DNA from: Roseibium litorale
GTDB taxonomy: Bacteria; Pseudomonadota; Alphaproteobacteria; Rhizobiales; Stappiaceae
Direction: 5' to 3'
Length of the DNA: 64,000 bases
Assembly (NCBI RefSeq): GCF_014842915.1
Contig: NZ_JACYXI010000009.1
Coordinates: 1 to 64,000, forward strand
Of this stretch, positions 1 through 7,764 are shown piece by piece. A program made the position numbers and the translations under genes. Under the pieces are notes generated by a model, which searched no databases, was not told the DNA's origin, and saw only the letters and a program-made list of their open reading frames with translations. Positions within the stretch are counted from its first letter, which is position 1, and every line of letters begins with the position of its first letter.

Positions 1-111
1 CGGCTTATACAGAACGGCAAAAAGCCAATCGTTGCCATCTCGGCTCTCATGCGCAAGATCATCGTCATCCTCAATGCCAGAATCAGAGAGGACATCGCAA
101 AACAGAGTTGA
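1..111 (+). CDS. IS110-family transposase, C-terminal end (partial at window edge)
   Basis: Reading from base 1 in frame gives 36 residues and a TGA at 109-111. The peptide contains KPIVAISALMRKIIVILNA followed by a short basic tail ending in AKQS. This 'A-x-MRK-(I/L)-x-x-x-LNA' pattern closing the protein is typical of IS110/IS1111-family DEDD transposases, where it follows the second (serine-containing) domain. Only the last tenth of such a protein is visible, because the gene enters from outside the window, so intactness cannot be judged. The element's right end should lie within the next ~100 bases, before the HAD gene. IS110 elements usually lack long terminal inverted repeats, so the exact end is not visible. 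Confidence 0.72.
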   Translation, partial: RLIQNGKKPIVAISALMRKIIVILNARIREDIAKQS

Positions 112-120
112 TGACGAACG

Positions 121-166
121 GAGGGGCTTGCTCGTACATCCGGCTTTGCTTGCCTACGGAAAGCAT
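121..166. repeat. Short dispersed repeat, copy A
   Basis: A segment starting 10 nt after the IS110 stop matches 21403-21449 in the same orientation. The first 30 positions agree at 25, and the match continues through CGGCTTTGCTTGC and an AAAGC block with one 1-nt indel. It may be part of the IS110 right end or an independent small hairpin repeat. Confidence 0.4.
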
Positions 167-218
167 ATCTATTGTAGCATCAGGTCCGAATCCGGTTGCA
201 GTCACCCACGAGCCCGCC

Positions 219-932
219 ATGCCCCTCACCACCCTTGGCTTTGATGCCGATGACACGCTCTGGCACAATGAGACGGTGTTTCATCTGACCGAAGAGCGCT
301 TTGCGCAGCTGCTTGCGGCCTATGCGGACAAGGATCATCTGAAGGAACGCTTGCTGGCAGCGGAGCGGCGGAACCTCCGGCATTATGGTTACGGCATCAA
401 GGGCTTCGTGCTCTCCATGATCGAAACAGCACTGGAGGTGACGGAGGGCAAGGCGCCGGGCGCCGTGATCTCCGAGATCCTGGAGGCCGGGCGGGACATG
501 ATGACCCATCCGGTCGAGCCCCTGCCCCATGTTGCCGGAACGCTGACCGCCCTGAAGGACGACTACCGGCTGGTGCTGATCACCAAGGGCGATCTCTTCG
601 ATCAGGAGCGCAAGGTGGCAGAATCCGGTTTGGCGGATTGCTTCGATGCCATCGAGATCGTGTCGGAGAAATCGGCGGAGACCTACAAGACCCTGTTCTC
701 CCGTCATGGAACCGGTCCTGAAGAGGCCCTGATGACGGGAAATTCGGTCAAGTCGGACATCCTGCCCGCATTGGAGGCTGGATCTATCGGCGTCCACGTG
801 CCCTACGCGATCACTTGGGGACTGGAGCAGGCCGAAGCCCCGTCAGCACATGACCGGTTCCACCGGCTCGACCATATCGGCAAGCTGCCCGAGCTGCTGA
901 CAAGGCTGGGGCAGAACGGTATGTGGTCCTGA
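219..932 (+). CDS. HAD-superfamily hydrolase
   Basis: This 237-residue protein is a haloacid-dehalogenase-superfamily hydrolase, probably a cytosolic phosphatase. Motif I is FDADDTLWHNE near the N terminus, with the two catalytic aspartates as D-x-D. Motif II is LITKGD near residue 125 (T then K). Motif III/IV is MTGNSVKSDILPALEAG near residue 175, where the usual 'GD' acidic pair is replaced by GNS-x-KSD. A helical cap fills residues 20-100. The start chosen is the ATG at 219, which places motif I at residues 6-16. An upstream in-frame ATG at 108 overlaps the end of the IS110 gene and gives an unlikely 37-residue leader. The substrate cannot be told from sequence. The gene stands alone between the IS110 tail and a gene-poor 270-bp stretch. 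Confidence 0.85.
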   Translation: MPLTTLGFDADDTLWHNETVFHLTEERFAQLLAAYADKDHLKERLLAAERRNLRHYGYGIKGFVLSMIETALEVTEGKAPGAVISEILEAGRDMMTHPVEPLPHVAGTLTALKDDYRLVLITKGDLFDQERKVAESGLADCFDAIEIVSEKSAETYKTLFSRHGTGPEEALMTGNSVKSDILPALEAGSIGVHVPYAITWGLEQAEAPSAHDRFHRLDHIGKLPELLTRLGQNGMWS

Positions 933-1164
933 CAGAGGCGTCAGAGCAGCCGTTCAAGGCCGCGGATGCCGGTAGACCAGATCCTGCGGCTCGTGGCGCG
1001 GGGCCTGCGGGTCGATAACAGCTCCCAGACGCTCCTACCGAGTCACATCCGAATTTCAGGACAGCCAGCCGCTTTGTTTTCTACACCCTCATAGTGATAC
1101 GCCGCGAGGCTCGAAACCGAGTTAACTGCCGACAGACTTCGTAGGGACTTGGATAGGGACCGCC

Positions 1165-1204
1165 CCCATTGTTTTGGGCTACCCAGAAATTAAGATGGGG
1201 CCCC
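1165..1204 (-). terminator. Nested hairpin just after the 68-residue gene
   Basis: Immediately after the TAG of the minus-strand gene, an outer stem (CCCCAT with ATGGGG) encloses an inner stem (TGGG, loop CTA, CCCA). This could form a stable structure at the mRNA 3' end. There is no T-run on the minus strand, so a rho-independent terminator is uncertain. Confidence 0.3.
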
Positions 1205-1410
1205 TAGAATGGTAAGTCCTTACTGCGTTTAGAGATAGCCTTTTTCATCAAGCTGGCCACACGATCCAGGTCCGCCTTGATTAGCTTGACTTGCGCGTCA
1301 ACCTCGTCAGTTGACAGGCAGCTTGACCCGAAACGCCCACGTAGAGGAACAAACGAGACCCCGGAAATCTCATCATTCTCATAACCAAAACACTCGATTG
1401 TTCTGCTCAT
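1204..1410 (-). CDS. Hypothetical small protein (68 aa), downstream gene of a two-gene cassette
   Basis: I do not recognise this protein. The ATG at 1410 is chosen because the minus strand has a good Shine-Dalgarno GGAG 7-8 nt upstream (GGAGCAGAAAATG). An upstream in-frame start at 1467 would read through the hairpin at 1430-1461 and is less likely. The protein begins MSRTIECFGYENDEISG, has a mid-region RGRFGSSC, and ends in a basic amphipathic helix (roughly residues 35-68) rich in Lys, Asp and Arg. There is no signal peptide or membrane segment. It sits in AT-richer DNA than its neighbours and directly follows the 79-residue gene, so the two are probably co-transcribed. The function is unknown and horizontal origin is plausible. 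Confidence 0.5.
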   Translation of the reverse strand: MSRTIECFGYENDEISGVSFVPLRGRFGSSCLSTDEVDAQVKLIKADLDRVASLMKKAISKRSKDLPF

Positions 1411-1429
1411 TTTCTGCTCCAACTTTGTC

Positions 1430-1461
1430 CGGGCACTTTGCAAAAAAATGCAAAGTGCCCG
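1430..1461 (-). promoter_or_regulatory. 12-bp perfect hairpin between the two small genes
   Basis: CGGGCACTTTGC (1430-1441) and its exact complement GCAAAGTGCCCG (1450-1461) flank an 8-nt A-rich loop (T-rich on the transcribed strand). It lies after the stop of the upstream gene (1472) and before the ribosome-binding site of the downstream gene (about 1417). It could be an attenuator, an mRNA-processing or stability element, or a protein-binding dyad. Confidence 0.55.
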
Positions 1462-1471
1462 TAACACAATG

Positions 1472-1711
1472 CTATTTCCCCCGCGATGCGATAGACGTCT
1501 TTAAGGCGATCATACTGATTAGATTTGAATCAATAATCTTCTGAAGATTTTCTGCCGCAGCTCTCATTTCACAGAGCTGATCATCGCTGTATCGCCGATC
1601 CGCTTTCCCGATCTGCTCCGCAGCACTCTTGAGCGTTTCAGAAGCATTATTGATTGTTTCAACAGTGCCAGCCGTCAACTTTTCTGCATCAACGTCATCA
1701 CCAAAAATCAT
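1472..1711 (-). CDS. Hypothetical small helical protein (79 aa)
   Basis: I do not recognise this protein. It starts at an ATG (1711) with GGGAG six bases upstream, a strong ribosome-binding site. The sequence is acidic, helical and probably coiled-coil over most of its length (residues 10-60, with spaced Ile, Leu and Ala and the segment SETLKSAAEQIGKADRR). It ends in a short basic tail. There is no signal peptide or membrane segment. It is the first gene of a two-gene unit with the 68-residue gene; the intergenic gap holds a 12-bp hairpin. A TATATA-type -10 element lies about 30 bp upstream, inside the truncated end of the GNAT gene. Size and pairing would fit a phage-derived or toxin-antitoxin-like module, but nothing in the sequence proves it. 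Confidence 0.5.
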   Translation of the reverse strand: MIFGDDVDAEKLTAGTVETINNASETLKSAAEQIGKADRRYSDDQLCEMRAAAENLQKIIDSNLISMIALKTSIASRGK

Positions 1712-1736
1712 CTTCTACTCCCTGAATAATATTGCC

Positions 1737-2219
1737 TTACATATATAGGAAGCAGACTAAGTTTTTCACACCCCTCCCCGAACGATGCTCGGCCAGTTTG
1801 CGCGAGCGGTCATTGTCCGGGTCGATGTAACTGACCAGCGTTTCCAGACCGAGGGTTTCAAAGGCCCAGGCGCGGAAGGCAGAGGCCGCTTCATAGGCAA
1901 ACCCCTTGCCCTCAGCCTGCGGATAGACCAGCCAGCCGAGCTCCTTTTCCGGAAACAGCGGACCGTGATTGATGCTCACCTGTCCAAGGCAGACGCCTCC
2001 GGCCTTTTCCTCGATCATGAGTGAGCCGTGACCAAAGAGCGGCCAGAGGGCCACGTCATGACAAAACAGGCCCCAAGCCGCGGCCTCGTCGTGGGGGCCA
2101 CCCATATAGCGGGCGCGGTCCGACTGCATCAGCGCGGCGTAGTCCGGCCAGTCCACCATGGTCATGGGCCGGAGGAGCAAGCGGTCCGTTTCCAGTGTGG
2201 GTGCGGTTGTCACGTTCAA
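1737..2219 (-). CDS. GNAT-family N-acetyltransferase, probably C-terminally truncated
   Basis: A 160-residue RimJ/RimL-like GNAT acetyltransferase that would use acetyl-CoA. It opens with ETDRLLLRPM (strand 1), and contains LGWLVYPQAEGKGFAYEAA near residue 95, the acetyl-CoA pyrophosphate loop (Q-x-x-G-K-G-x-A). Around residue 130 comes the conserved DPDNDRSRKLAEH segment. After that, homologues normally continue with a 'LGA' turn and some 25-30 further residues forming the last strands. Here the text changes to HRSGRGVKNLVCFLYM and stops. The simplest reading is loss of the original 3' end at a junction with foreign DNA carrying the two small genes. The start codon overlaps the rhodanese stop by 4 nt, so the two were an operon. 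Confidence 0.7.
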   Translation of the reverse strand: MNVTTAPTLETDRLLLRPMTMVDWPDYAALMQSDRARYMGGPHDEAAAWGLFCHDVALWPLFGHGSLMIEEKAGGVCLGQVSINHGPLFPEKELGWLVYPQAEGKGFAYEAASAFRAWAFETLGLETLVSYIDPDNDRSRKLAEHRSGRGVKNLVCFLYM

Positions 2220-2614
2220 TCTTCCTCAGGCTTTTCGACAGGCCCGCCCTTGGCGGCCCAGTCATTAAAGCCATCCTTGAGGTGCGCGCAGGCAAAACCC
2301 ATGTCATTCAGTGTTGCAACTGTCAGTGCCGAGCGCCAGCCGGAGGCGCAATGGAAGACGAAGGTCTTCTGCTCGGCAAAGATAGGCTTGAAATAGGGGC
2401 TTTGAGGATCGACCCAAAATTCGGCCATGCCGCGCGGACAGTGGAAGCTGCCAGGAATGAAACCGGAGCGCTCCCGCTCCCGGATGTCACGCAAATCAAC
2501 GATGACCACATCCGGATCGGTCAGCATGTCGAAGGCTGCCAGGGTACCGATTTCGCGAATCCGCGCCTTTGCCTGCTTCACAAGCTCCGCGGAGGACACT
2601 TTCAAACCTGTCAT
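2216..2614 (-). CDS. Rhodanese-like domain protein
   Basis: A 132-residue single-domain rhodanese (sulfurtransferase fold), predicted cytosolic since no signal peptide is seen. VVIVDLRDIRERERSGFIPG near residue 40 is the CH2A-type motif. The active-site loop is HCASGWRSAL near residue 91, with the catalytic cysteine followed by a six-residue loop. It ends with the typical LKDGFNDWAAKGGPV. This family moves sulfane sulfur to acceptors such as cyanide or protein thiols; the physiological acceptor cannot be read from sequence. The downstream GNAT gene overlaps its stop by 4 nt, suggesting translational coupling. Confidence 0.85.
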   Translation of the reverse strand: MTGLKVSSAELVKQAKARIREIGTLAAFDMLTDPDVVIVDLRDIRERERSGFIPGSFHCPRGMAEFWVDPQSPYFKPIFAEQKTFVFHCASGWRSALTVATLNDMGFACAHLKDGFNDWAAKGGPVEKPEED

Positions 2615-2681
2615 CGCCGTCTCCCCTCTTTATGCTTCTGCACCAGCCCTGCCGCCGGTCTCAAGCTTTGGCCAGACCTGC

Positions 2682-3134
2682 TCAGGCCTTGCGCTCCCAG
2701 CCCCCGCTGTCAGTCTGTTGCCAATAGGTCAGATTGAACCCCTCCGCCTTGACCGTTTTCCACAAGGCCCTGGCATCTGCAAGTGCATCCGGGTCATTGC
2801 CGTCAAACATATAGACCGCCCGCTGATAGCCCTGAAGCGGTGGCGGCGTGGCGCGGTCAATCAGGAAACGCACTTCCGCACCATTGGGGTTGTCTGGTCC
2901 GTCTGTCAGATAGACCGGCTGCAATTCGGCATAGCCATCCTCGCGCGTGCCATGCGGGAGAAAACTGTCGCCTGAGAATGTCCACAAGTGGGCGTCGAGA
3001 GCAGCGCAGCGCTCCGGCGTTCCGGTCTGCACCACCACCTTCCAGTCCCGCTCCAGACATTTCAACAGAAGTTTTGGAAGCGCGGATTCCAGTGGCTGAT
3101 GGAGCAAATGATAGAAAAGAACGTCGACACTCAT
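2682..3134 (-). CDS. holC: DNA polymerase III chi subunit
   Basis: A 150-residue HolC homologue. Chi is the clamp-loader-associated subunit that links the replisome to SSB. The protein starts MSVDVLFYHL and carries the family pattern LLLKCLERDWKVVVQTG, then 'LDAHLWTFSGDSFLPHG', in which the WTF/SFLPHG segment is diagnostic. It ends with LWKTVKAEGFNLTYWQQTD and a W-containing tail. The start at 3134 gives the usual family length; an upstream ATG at 3203 would add 23 poorly conserved residues. It lies downstream of pepA on the same strand, a pepA-holC neighbourhood common in alphaproteobacteria, but 615 bp with another gene and a terminator separate them here. Confidence 0.9.
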   Translation of the reverse strand: MSVDVLFYHLLHQPLESALPKLLLKCLERDWKVVVQTGTPERCAALDAHLWTFSGDSFLPHGTREDGYAELQPVYLTDGPDNPNGAEVRFLIDRATPPPLQGYQRAVYMFDGNDPDALADARALWKTVKAEGFNLTYWQQTDSGGWERKA

Positions 3135-3333
3135 ACAAGAACCGTGCAGCCAGACATCACAGGATTGGCCGTGTTCGCACGGCCCTTTTCTCACCTGCCC
3201 CATGTGATGCCGCGTTGCAACACCTTGAAGAGGTTTGCATCAGGCCTAGGTTCCGCCATGGACAGGACAAACGAGTCGTATCATTAACCCTTCGCAAATG
3301 TCGATTGGCTAGGAATTTCTAGCCGGGGATAGT

Positions 3334-3351
3334 CCGTGACGCGCGTCACGG
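3334..3351. promoter_or_regulatory. 18-bp perfect palindrome upstream of the 39-residue gene
   Basis: CCGTGACGCGCGTCACGG is self-complementary over all 18 bases and lies about 53 bp upstream of the small gene start. It could be an operator for a dimeric regulator, or an RNA hairpin if the transcript begins upstream. Confidence 0.45.
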
Positions 3352-3403
3352 TTTCCGCATCGGGCAGTGGTTAAGGTTGTGTCCGGTGTTCTTGGGGGTT
3401 TTT

Positions 3404-3523
3404 ATGATCGCACGCGTATTGGTGTTTTTTGCTCTCGTCTTCGCCATGGCTGGCGCAACGGCCGGCATGGGGCTCATCGTGACCGAAGAGGCAACGGCCT
3501 GTCATGCCTACAAGGCTTGCTAA
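3404..3523 (+). CDS. Small exported or membrane peptide (39 aa)
   Basis: This short gene reads MIARVLVFFALVFAMAGATA, then GMGLIVTEEATACHAYKAC and a TAA. The first ~22 residues are a basic start plus a hydrophobic stretch ending in Ala-x-Ala-like residues, so it is either a signal peptide or a single membrane segment. The remaining tail has two cysteines near the C terminus (ACHAYKAC). A GGGGG run 5-9 bases upstream can serve as ribosome-binding site. A textbook terminator begins 34 bp after the stop, and an 18-bp palindrome lies upstream, so it has the layout of a self-contained transcription unit. The family is not recognised. Coding status rests on context, not homology. Confidence 0.5.
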   Translation: MIARVLVFFALVFAMAGATAGMGLIVTEEATACHAYKAC

Positions 3524-3556
3524 CCAAGCCTTTGCAGCGAAGCAGTGAGTGAATTT

Positions 3557-3586
3557 AAAAACCCGCCGTTTCTGGCGGGTTTTTTG
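3557..3586. terminator. Rho-independent terminator (bidirectional)
   Basis: ACCCGCC (3561-3567), a 6-nt loop and GGCGGGT (3574-3580), preceded by AAAA and followed by TTTTT. The A- and T-runs on both sides let it act in both directions: after the 39-residue gene on the plus strand, and for read-through from pepA on the minus strand. Confidence 0.85.
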
Positions 3587-3621
3587 TTTGTTTTTCTGAA
3601 CACACGGACCGGCACCAAGCT

Positions 3622-3653
3622 GTCCCGGACGCAGCGAAGCGCAGATCCGGGAC
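3622..3653. repeat. REP-like palindrome
   Basis: GTCCCGGA (3622-3629) pairs with TCCGGGAC (3646-3653), with an inner partly self-complementary segment. It belongs to the GTCCCGG/CCGGGAC type also seen near 36.0 and 60.4 kb. Confidence 0.6.
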
Positions 3654-3749
3654 CTCTTCATGACGCCTGTAGAGAGACGCCAGCAGTCCCCGGCTAGAAG
3701 GCCGGGGCGGCGCGGGAGAAAGCTGAAAGGCCCAAGCCTGTCAGCCGCC

Positions 3750-5249
3750 TCATCCTTCGTAGAAATCCGCGACCAGGCGGTCCAGCAGGCGCACGCCATA
3801 GCCGGTTGCCCAGCTTTGATTGTACTCGTGCTTGGCCGGGCCGAACGCGGTGCCTGCGATGTCCAGATGCGCCCATGTCACATCATTGGTGAAGCGCTGC
3901 AGGAACTGGGCCGCGGTGATCGAACCGCCCGTGCGCCCGCCGGTGTTCTTCACATCGGCATTCGGCGTATCGATCAGCTTATCATAGGCCTTGGACAGCG
4001 GCATGCGCCACACAGTTTCCCCGGACGCGGTGCCCGCGGCGGTCAGACGCTCTGCCAGCTCGTCGTTGTTGGAGTACATGCCAGCGTTCTCGTTGCCGAG
4101 TGCCACAAGAACCGCGCCGGTCAAGGTTGCAAGATCTATCATCAGCGCAGGCTTGAAGCGGTCCTGAGTATACCAGAGCGCGTCGGCCAGAACGAGGCGC
4201 CCCTCGGCATCCGTGTTCAGGATCTCGATGGTGGTGCCCGACATGGCGGTCAGGATGTCTCCCGGACGGTAGGCACCCGCATCCGGCATGTTTTCGACAA
4301 GGCCGATGACGCCAATGGCGTTGACCTTGGCCTTGCGGCCCGCCAGCGCATGCATGAGGCCGGTCACTGCAGCGGCCCCGCCCATGTCGCCCTTCATTTC
4401 GTCCATGCCGGCGCCCGGCTTGATCGAAATGCCGCCGCTGTCGAAGACAACGCCCTTGCCGACAAAGGCTAGCGGGGCCTCGTCTTTCTTGCCGCCGTTC
4501 CAGCGCATGATGGCAAGGCGCGGCGGACGCGAAGACCCCTGAGCCACGCCAAGAAGCGCGCCCATCTTGAGCTTCTTCATTTCCTTTTCGCCGAGAATCT
4601 CCACCTCGACGCCGAGCTGCTCCAGCTCCTTTGCCTTGCCGGCAAATTCCTCGGTGCCAAGATCATTCGGCGGCAGATTGACGAGGTCGCGGGCAAGGCA
4701 GACGCCACCGGTCACGGCCTCGTACCGGCTCCAGGCCTTCTTGGCGGCCTTGGCATCCTCGACGGCAAACTCGATCTTCACATTGACCGGAGCCTCGTCA
4801 CCGGTTTTGGGCGTTTTGTAGGCATCGAAAACATAGGAGCGCAAAACAGCGCCCATGGCCACGAGCGCTGCCTTGTCCGCCGGAACGGCCTCTTCGCCCG
4901 CGAGATCGAACACCACAGTCACACGGGAAGCCTTGGCCGCGGCAGCGCTTGCCTGAATGGATCCGCCAAGCTTCAGCCAGTCGTCTTCCGTATAGGCTGC
5001 GACGTCTCCGGTGCCGAAAACGAAGAGGCGGTCAAGCGCCAGTCCTGCCGGGGCGATCAGATCCAGCGAACTGCCTTTCTTGCCCTTGAAACCTGCAACA
5101 CCAGCAGGCCGCTCCAGGCCGCCGGTCAACTGCGACACGAGCTCTGCTGCGGCCTTGCCCAAGGCCAGCCCCTCGCCCGCCAGCACGGCCACGACACCGT
5201 CTTGCGGCGTTTCCCCCTTCGTGAATGAAATTTTCGTCAGCTTGCTCAT
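3750..5249 (-). CDS. pepA: Leucyl aminopeptidase (M17 family)
   Basis: A 499-residue cytosolic M17 metallo-aminopeptidase that removes N-terminal residues from peptides. An N-terminal macro-like domain spans about residues 1-165 and the catalytic domain 180-499. The dinuclear-metal ligands and catalytic residues are all present: K265 and D270 in [11 protein letters not shown]277, D288 in EMKGD, and D347, E349 and R351 in the signature [12 protein letters not shown]. The length is normal. The start at 5249 gives the conserved opening MSKLTKISF. It is divergent from lptF across 231 bp, as in related genomes. In some bacteria PepA also binds DNA, but nothing here tests that. Confidence 0.96.
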   Translation of the reverse strand: MSKLTKISFTKGETPQDGVVAVLAGEGLALGKAAAELVSQLTGGLERPAGVAGFKGKKGSSLDLIAPAGLALDRLFVFGTGDVAAYTEDDWLKLGGSIQASAAAAKASRVTVVFDLAGEEAVPADKAALVAMGAVLRSYVFDAYKTPKTGDEAPVNVKIEFAVEDAKAAKKAWSRYEAVTGGVCLARDLVNLPPNDLGTEEFAGKAKELEQLGVEVEILGEKEMKKLKMGALLGVAQGSSRPPRLAIMRWNGGKKDEAPLAFVGKGVVFDSGGISIKPGAGMDEMKGDMGGAAAVTGLMHALAGRKAKVNAIGVIGLVENMPDAGAYRPGDILTAMSGTTIEILNTDAEGRLVLADALWYTQDRFKPALMIDLATLTGAVLVALGNENAGMYSNNDELAERLTAAGTASGETVWRMPLSKAYDKLIDTPNADVKNTGGRTGGSITAAQFLQRFTNDVTWAHLDIAGTAFGPAKHEYNQSWATGYGVRLLDRLVADFYEG

Positions 5250-5480
5250 GTCAGCTCACTTATGCCTTTCAAAATCCGGATGCCCGCTCAGACGGACATT
5301 TCCGCCGGCTGGCACAAAACTGCGCCGCGATCATGCACCCGCCGGACAGGTTCCATCAAGTGCGGCAAAAATTAATTGCCGTTAACCAAGCTTGTTGAGA
5401 TCCCCTTCACCAAAAACCATGTTATTGCAAGGGGAATGCCGGCGGCTTGACCGGCCCAGAAGGTTGTCATACTCAGCGGC

Positions 5481-6665
5481 ATGAAAATCCTCGAGCGCTA
5501 TATCATCCGCCGTGCCTTCATGGTTTTTGCCATGACACTTGCGGCCATGACCGGCGTGGTCTGGGCAACCCAGGCTCTGCGCCAGCTCGATCTGGTGACG
5601 TCCAAGGGCCAGACCCTCATCCAGTTCATCTCCATCACCATGCTCGCCATGCCTTTTCTGGTCGTGATTGTCGCCCCTTTCGCGCTGATGATCGCCCTGG
5701 TGCTGGTGCTAAACGCCCTGTCTGGGGATAGCGAGCTGATTGTGATCAATGCGACGGGCGGATCCCGCTTTCTGGTCCTGAAGCCCGTGCTGATCTTCGC
5801 CCTGGCCGTCATGGCACTCTGCGCAACGCTGTCTCTCTATGTCGCCCCGCTCGGTCTTTATCAACTACGCGAGGAAATCACGCGGGTCCGGGCAGATCTT
5901 GTTGCCAACATCGTTCAACCGGGGCGCTTCATCACCGTCGAGAAGGGACTGACCTTCCATATCCGGAACCGTTCCGGCAATGGGACACTGGAAGGGCTTC
6001 TCATGCATGACACCCGCGAGCCCGACTCCGCCTTCACCTATCAGGCAGAAACCGGCCACATCGTCGAGATGCAGAACCGTACGCTGCTTGTCATGCAGAA
6101 CGGCACAATCCAGCGCAAGCCACAGGCGGAAGGCGATATTTCCATTGTCCGGTTCCAGTCCTATGCATTCGACCTGTCGAGCCTGATCCCGCAAGCCTCC
6201 ACACCGGTCTACAAGGCCAGCGAGCGGACGACCGGAGACCTTATCGCCCCCTCGCCGGATGACACTTACGCGAATCTGCACCCGGACAGGCTCCGCCAGG
6301 AACTGCATGACCGTTTCAGCCAGCCGCTCTATCCCGTGGCTTTCGCGCTGATCGTATTCGCGTTCCTTGGCCGTGTCCGGACCACGCGCCAGAACCGCAA
6401 CATGGCGGTGCTCGGTGCCATCGTTTGCTGCGTTGGTCTCAGAACTGCCGGTTTCGGCGTCACCGCCGTTGCGGGAGACGGCGCCCTGACGACGGTCCTG
6501 CTTTACCTGGTTCCGCTTCTCGGCGTCATCCTTTCAACCTGGACCATCCTCAGGGATGAGCGCCTGTCGCCGCCCAAATGGGCAAACGCATGGCTCGAGG
6601 TGATCGGCGAGTGGATCGAGCGGATGGCAGACCGGATCAACGGCCGCGCCAACGGGGTATCGTGA
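5481..6665 (+). CDS. lptF: LPS export ABC transporter permease LptF
   Basis: A 394-residue inner-membrane permease of the YjgP/YjgQ family. It forms the LptB2FG transporter that extracts lipopolysaccharide from the inner membrane. It starts MKILERYIIRRAF, the usual LptF opening. Three hydrophobic segments occur in the first ~125 residues, then a periplasmic beta-jellyroll region (about 130-275), then three more membrane helices (about 280-370). Its stop lies 4 bp before lptG, and lptG overlaps lptD, so LPS export components are transcribed together. A weak TTGACC-N15-CATACT element sits immediately upstream and may be the promoter. Confidence 0.95.
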   Translation: MKILERYIIRRAFMVFAMTLAAMTGVVWATQALRQLDLVTSKGQTLIQFISITMLAMPFLVVIVAPFALMIALVLVLNALSGDSELIVINATGGSRFLVLKPVLIFALAVMALCATLSLYVAPLGLYQLREEITRVRADLVANIVQPGRFITVEKGLTFHIRNRSGNGTLEGLLMHDTREPDSAFTYQAETGHIVEMQNRTLLVMQNGTIQRKPQAEGDISIVRFQSYAFDLSSLIPQASTPVYKASERTTGDLIAPSPDDTYANLHPDRLRQELHDRFSQPLYPVAFALIVFAFLGRVRTTRQNRNMAVLGAIVCCVGLRTAGFGVTAVAGDGALTTVLLYLVPLLGVILSTWTILRDERLSPPKWANAWLEVIGEWIERMADRINGRANGVS

Positions 6666-6669
6666 ACCC

Positions 6670-7764
6670 ATGATACTCGGACGGACACTCACTCTCTATT
6701 TTTCCGGCAAATTCCTGAAGGCCATTTTGGGCCTGTTCCTGCTTGCCGCGGTTCTCATCTACCTGTTCGATGTTCTGGAACTGGTGCGCCGTGCCAGTGA
6801 CCGGGAAGGCTTTTCAGTTCTCCGGGTGGCACTCATCTCTCTGCTGCGCGTCCCCCTGCTGCTGGAACAGGTTATCCCCTTTGCCGTTCTTTTCGGGTCG
6901 ATTGCAGGCTTCGTTGCCCTCAGTCGCGCGCTTGAGCTGGTCGTGACCCGCGCTGCCGGGATCTCCGTTTGGCAATTCACCCTCCCCGCCGTTCTGGTTG
7001 GCCTGCTTCTGGGCGGGCTGTCCGTCACAGCCTACAATCCGGCGGCTGTCTGGCTGCAGCAGAAGTCCGACGAATATGCCTCGGGCCTCTTCGGTTCGGA
7101 TCAGGGCATGCTGTTGAGCACCACCGGGGATGTGTGGGTGCGCCAGGATGGCCTGGACGGGGAATCCGTGCTTAGGGCCACACAGCTCCTGGATGGCGGT
7201 GCACGTCTTCTGAACGTGACCATCTTCACCTTCGACCACAGCGGCACATTCCAGGAGCGGATTGAGGCCAAGGAAGCCGTGCTGGGCCGTCAGCTTTGGA
7301 ACTTGAAGGACGTGACGGTCTACACAACCGATGCCGATCCGCAACACTATGGATCCTATTCAGTCAGCACGTACCTCACCCCGACAGAAATTCGCGAGAG
7401 CATCGGCTCTCCCGAATCGATTTCCTTCTGGAATCTGCCCCGTTTTATCGAGCTGGCCAGTAACGCAGGTCTGCCAGCCTACCGATATGCCTTGCAATAT
7501 CAGACGCTTCTGGCTCGTCCCCTGCTTTTGGTGGCCATGATCCTGATTGCTGCAGCGGTTTCCCTTAAAGTTTCACGCTTCGGAGGGCTGGGCCGGATGA
7601 TTCTGGGTGGAATCCTTTCCGGCTTCGTGCTTTACGTTCTATCGGAGCTCGCGAGGGACTTTGGCGGAGCGGGGATTGTGCCGCCTTTCGTCGCCGCTTG
7701 GGCTCCAGGGGTCTTTGGAGTGCTCATGGGGCTTACAATCCTGCTGAATCAGGAAGATGGGTGA
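6670..7764 (+). CDS. lptG: LPS export ABC transporter permease LptG
   Basis: A 364-residue partner permease of LptF in the LptB2FG complex. It opens with LGRTLTLYFSGKFLKA and has N-terminal helices around residues 10-35, 60-85 and 100-120. A periplasmic domain follows (about 125-270; e.g. VWVRQDG, LRATQLLDGGARLLNVTIFTFD), and three C-terminal helices end the protein. Order and spacing (4 bp after lptF, 8-bp overlap with lptD) are those of an LPS-transport operon. The ATPase LptB and the bridge proteins LptA/LptC are not in this window. Confidence 0.95.
   Translation: MILGRTLTLYFSGKFLKAILGLFLLAAVLIYLFDVLELVRRASDREGFSVLRVALISLLRVPLLLEQVIPFAVLFGSIAGFVALSRALELVVTRAAGISVWQFTLPAVLVGLLLGGLSVTAYNPAAVWLQQKSDEYASGLFGSDQGMLLSTTGDVWVRQDGLDGESVLRATQLLDGGARLLNVTIFTFDHSGTFQERIEAKEAVLGRQLWNLKDVTVYTTDADPQHYGSYSVSTYLTPTEIRESIGSPESISFWNLPRFIELASNAGLPAYRYALQYQTLLARPLLLVAMILIAAAVSLKVSRFGGLGRMILGGILSGFVLYVLSELARDFGGAGIVPPFVAAWAPGVFGVLMGLTILLNQEDG

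Noticed and set aside
5447-5473. TTGACC-N15-CATACT as the lptF promoter
   Set aside because: The spacing is short and the -10 would lie only 8 bases before the ATG, so it was not listed as a feature.
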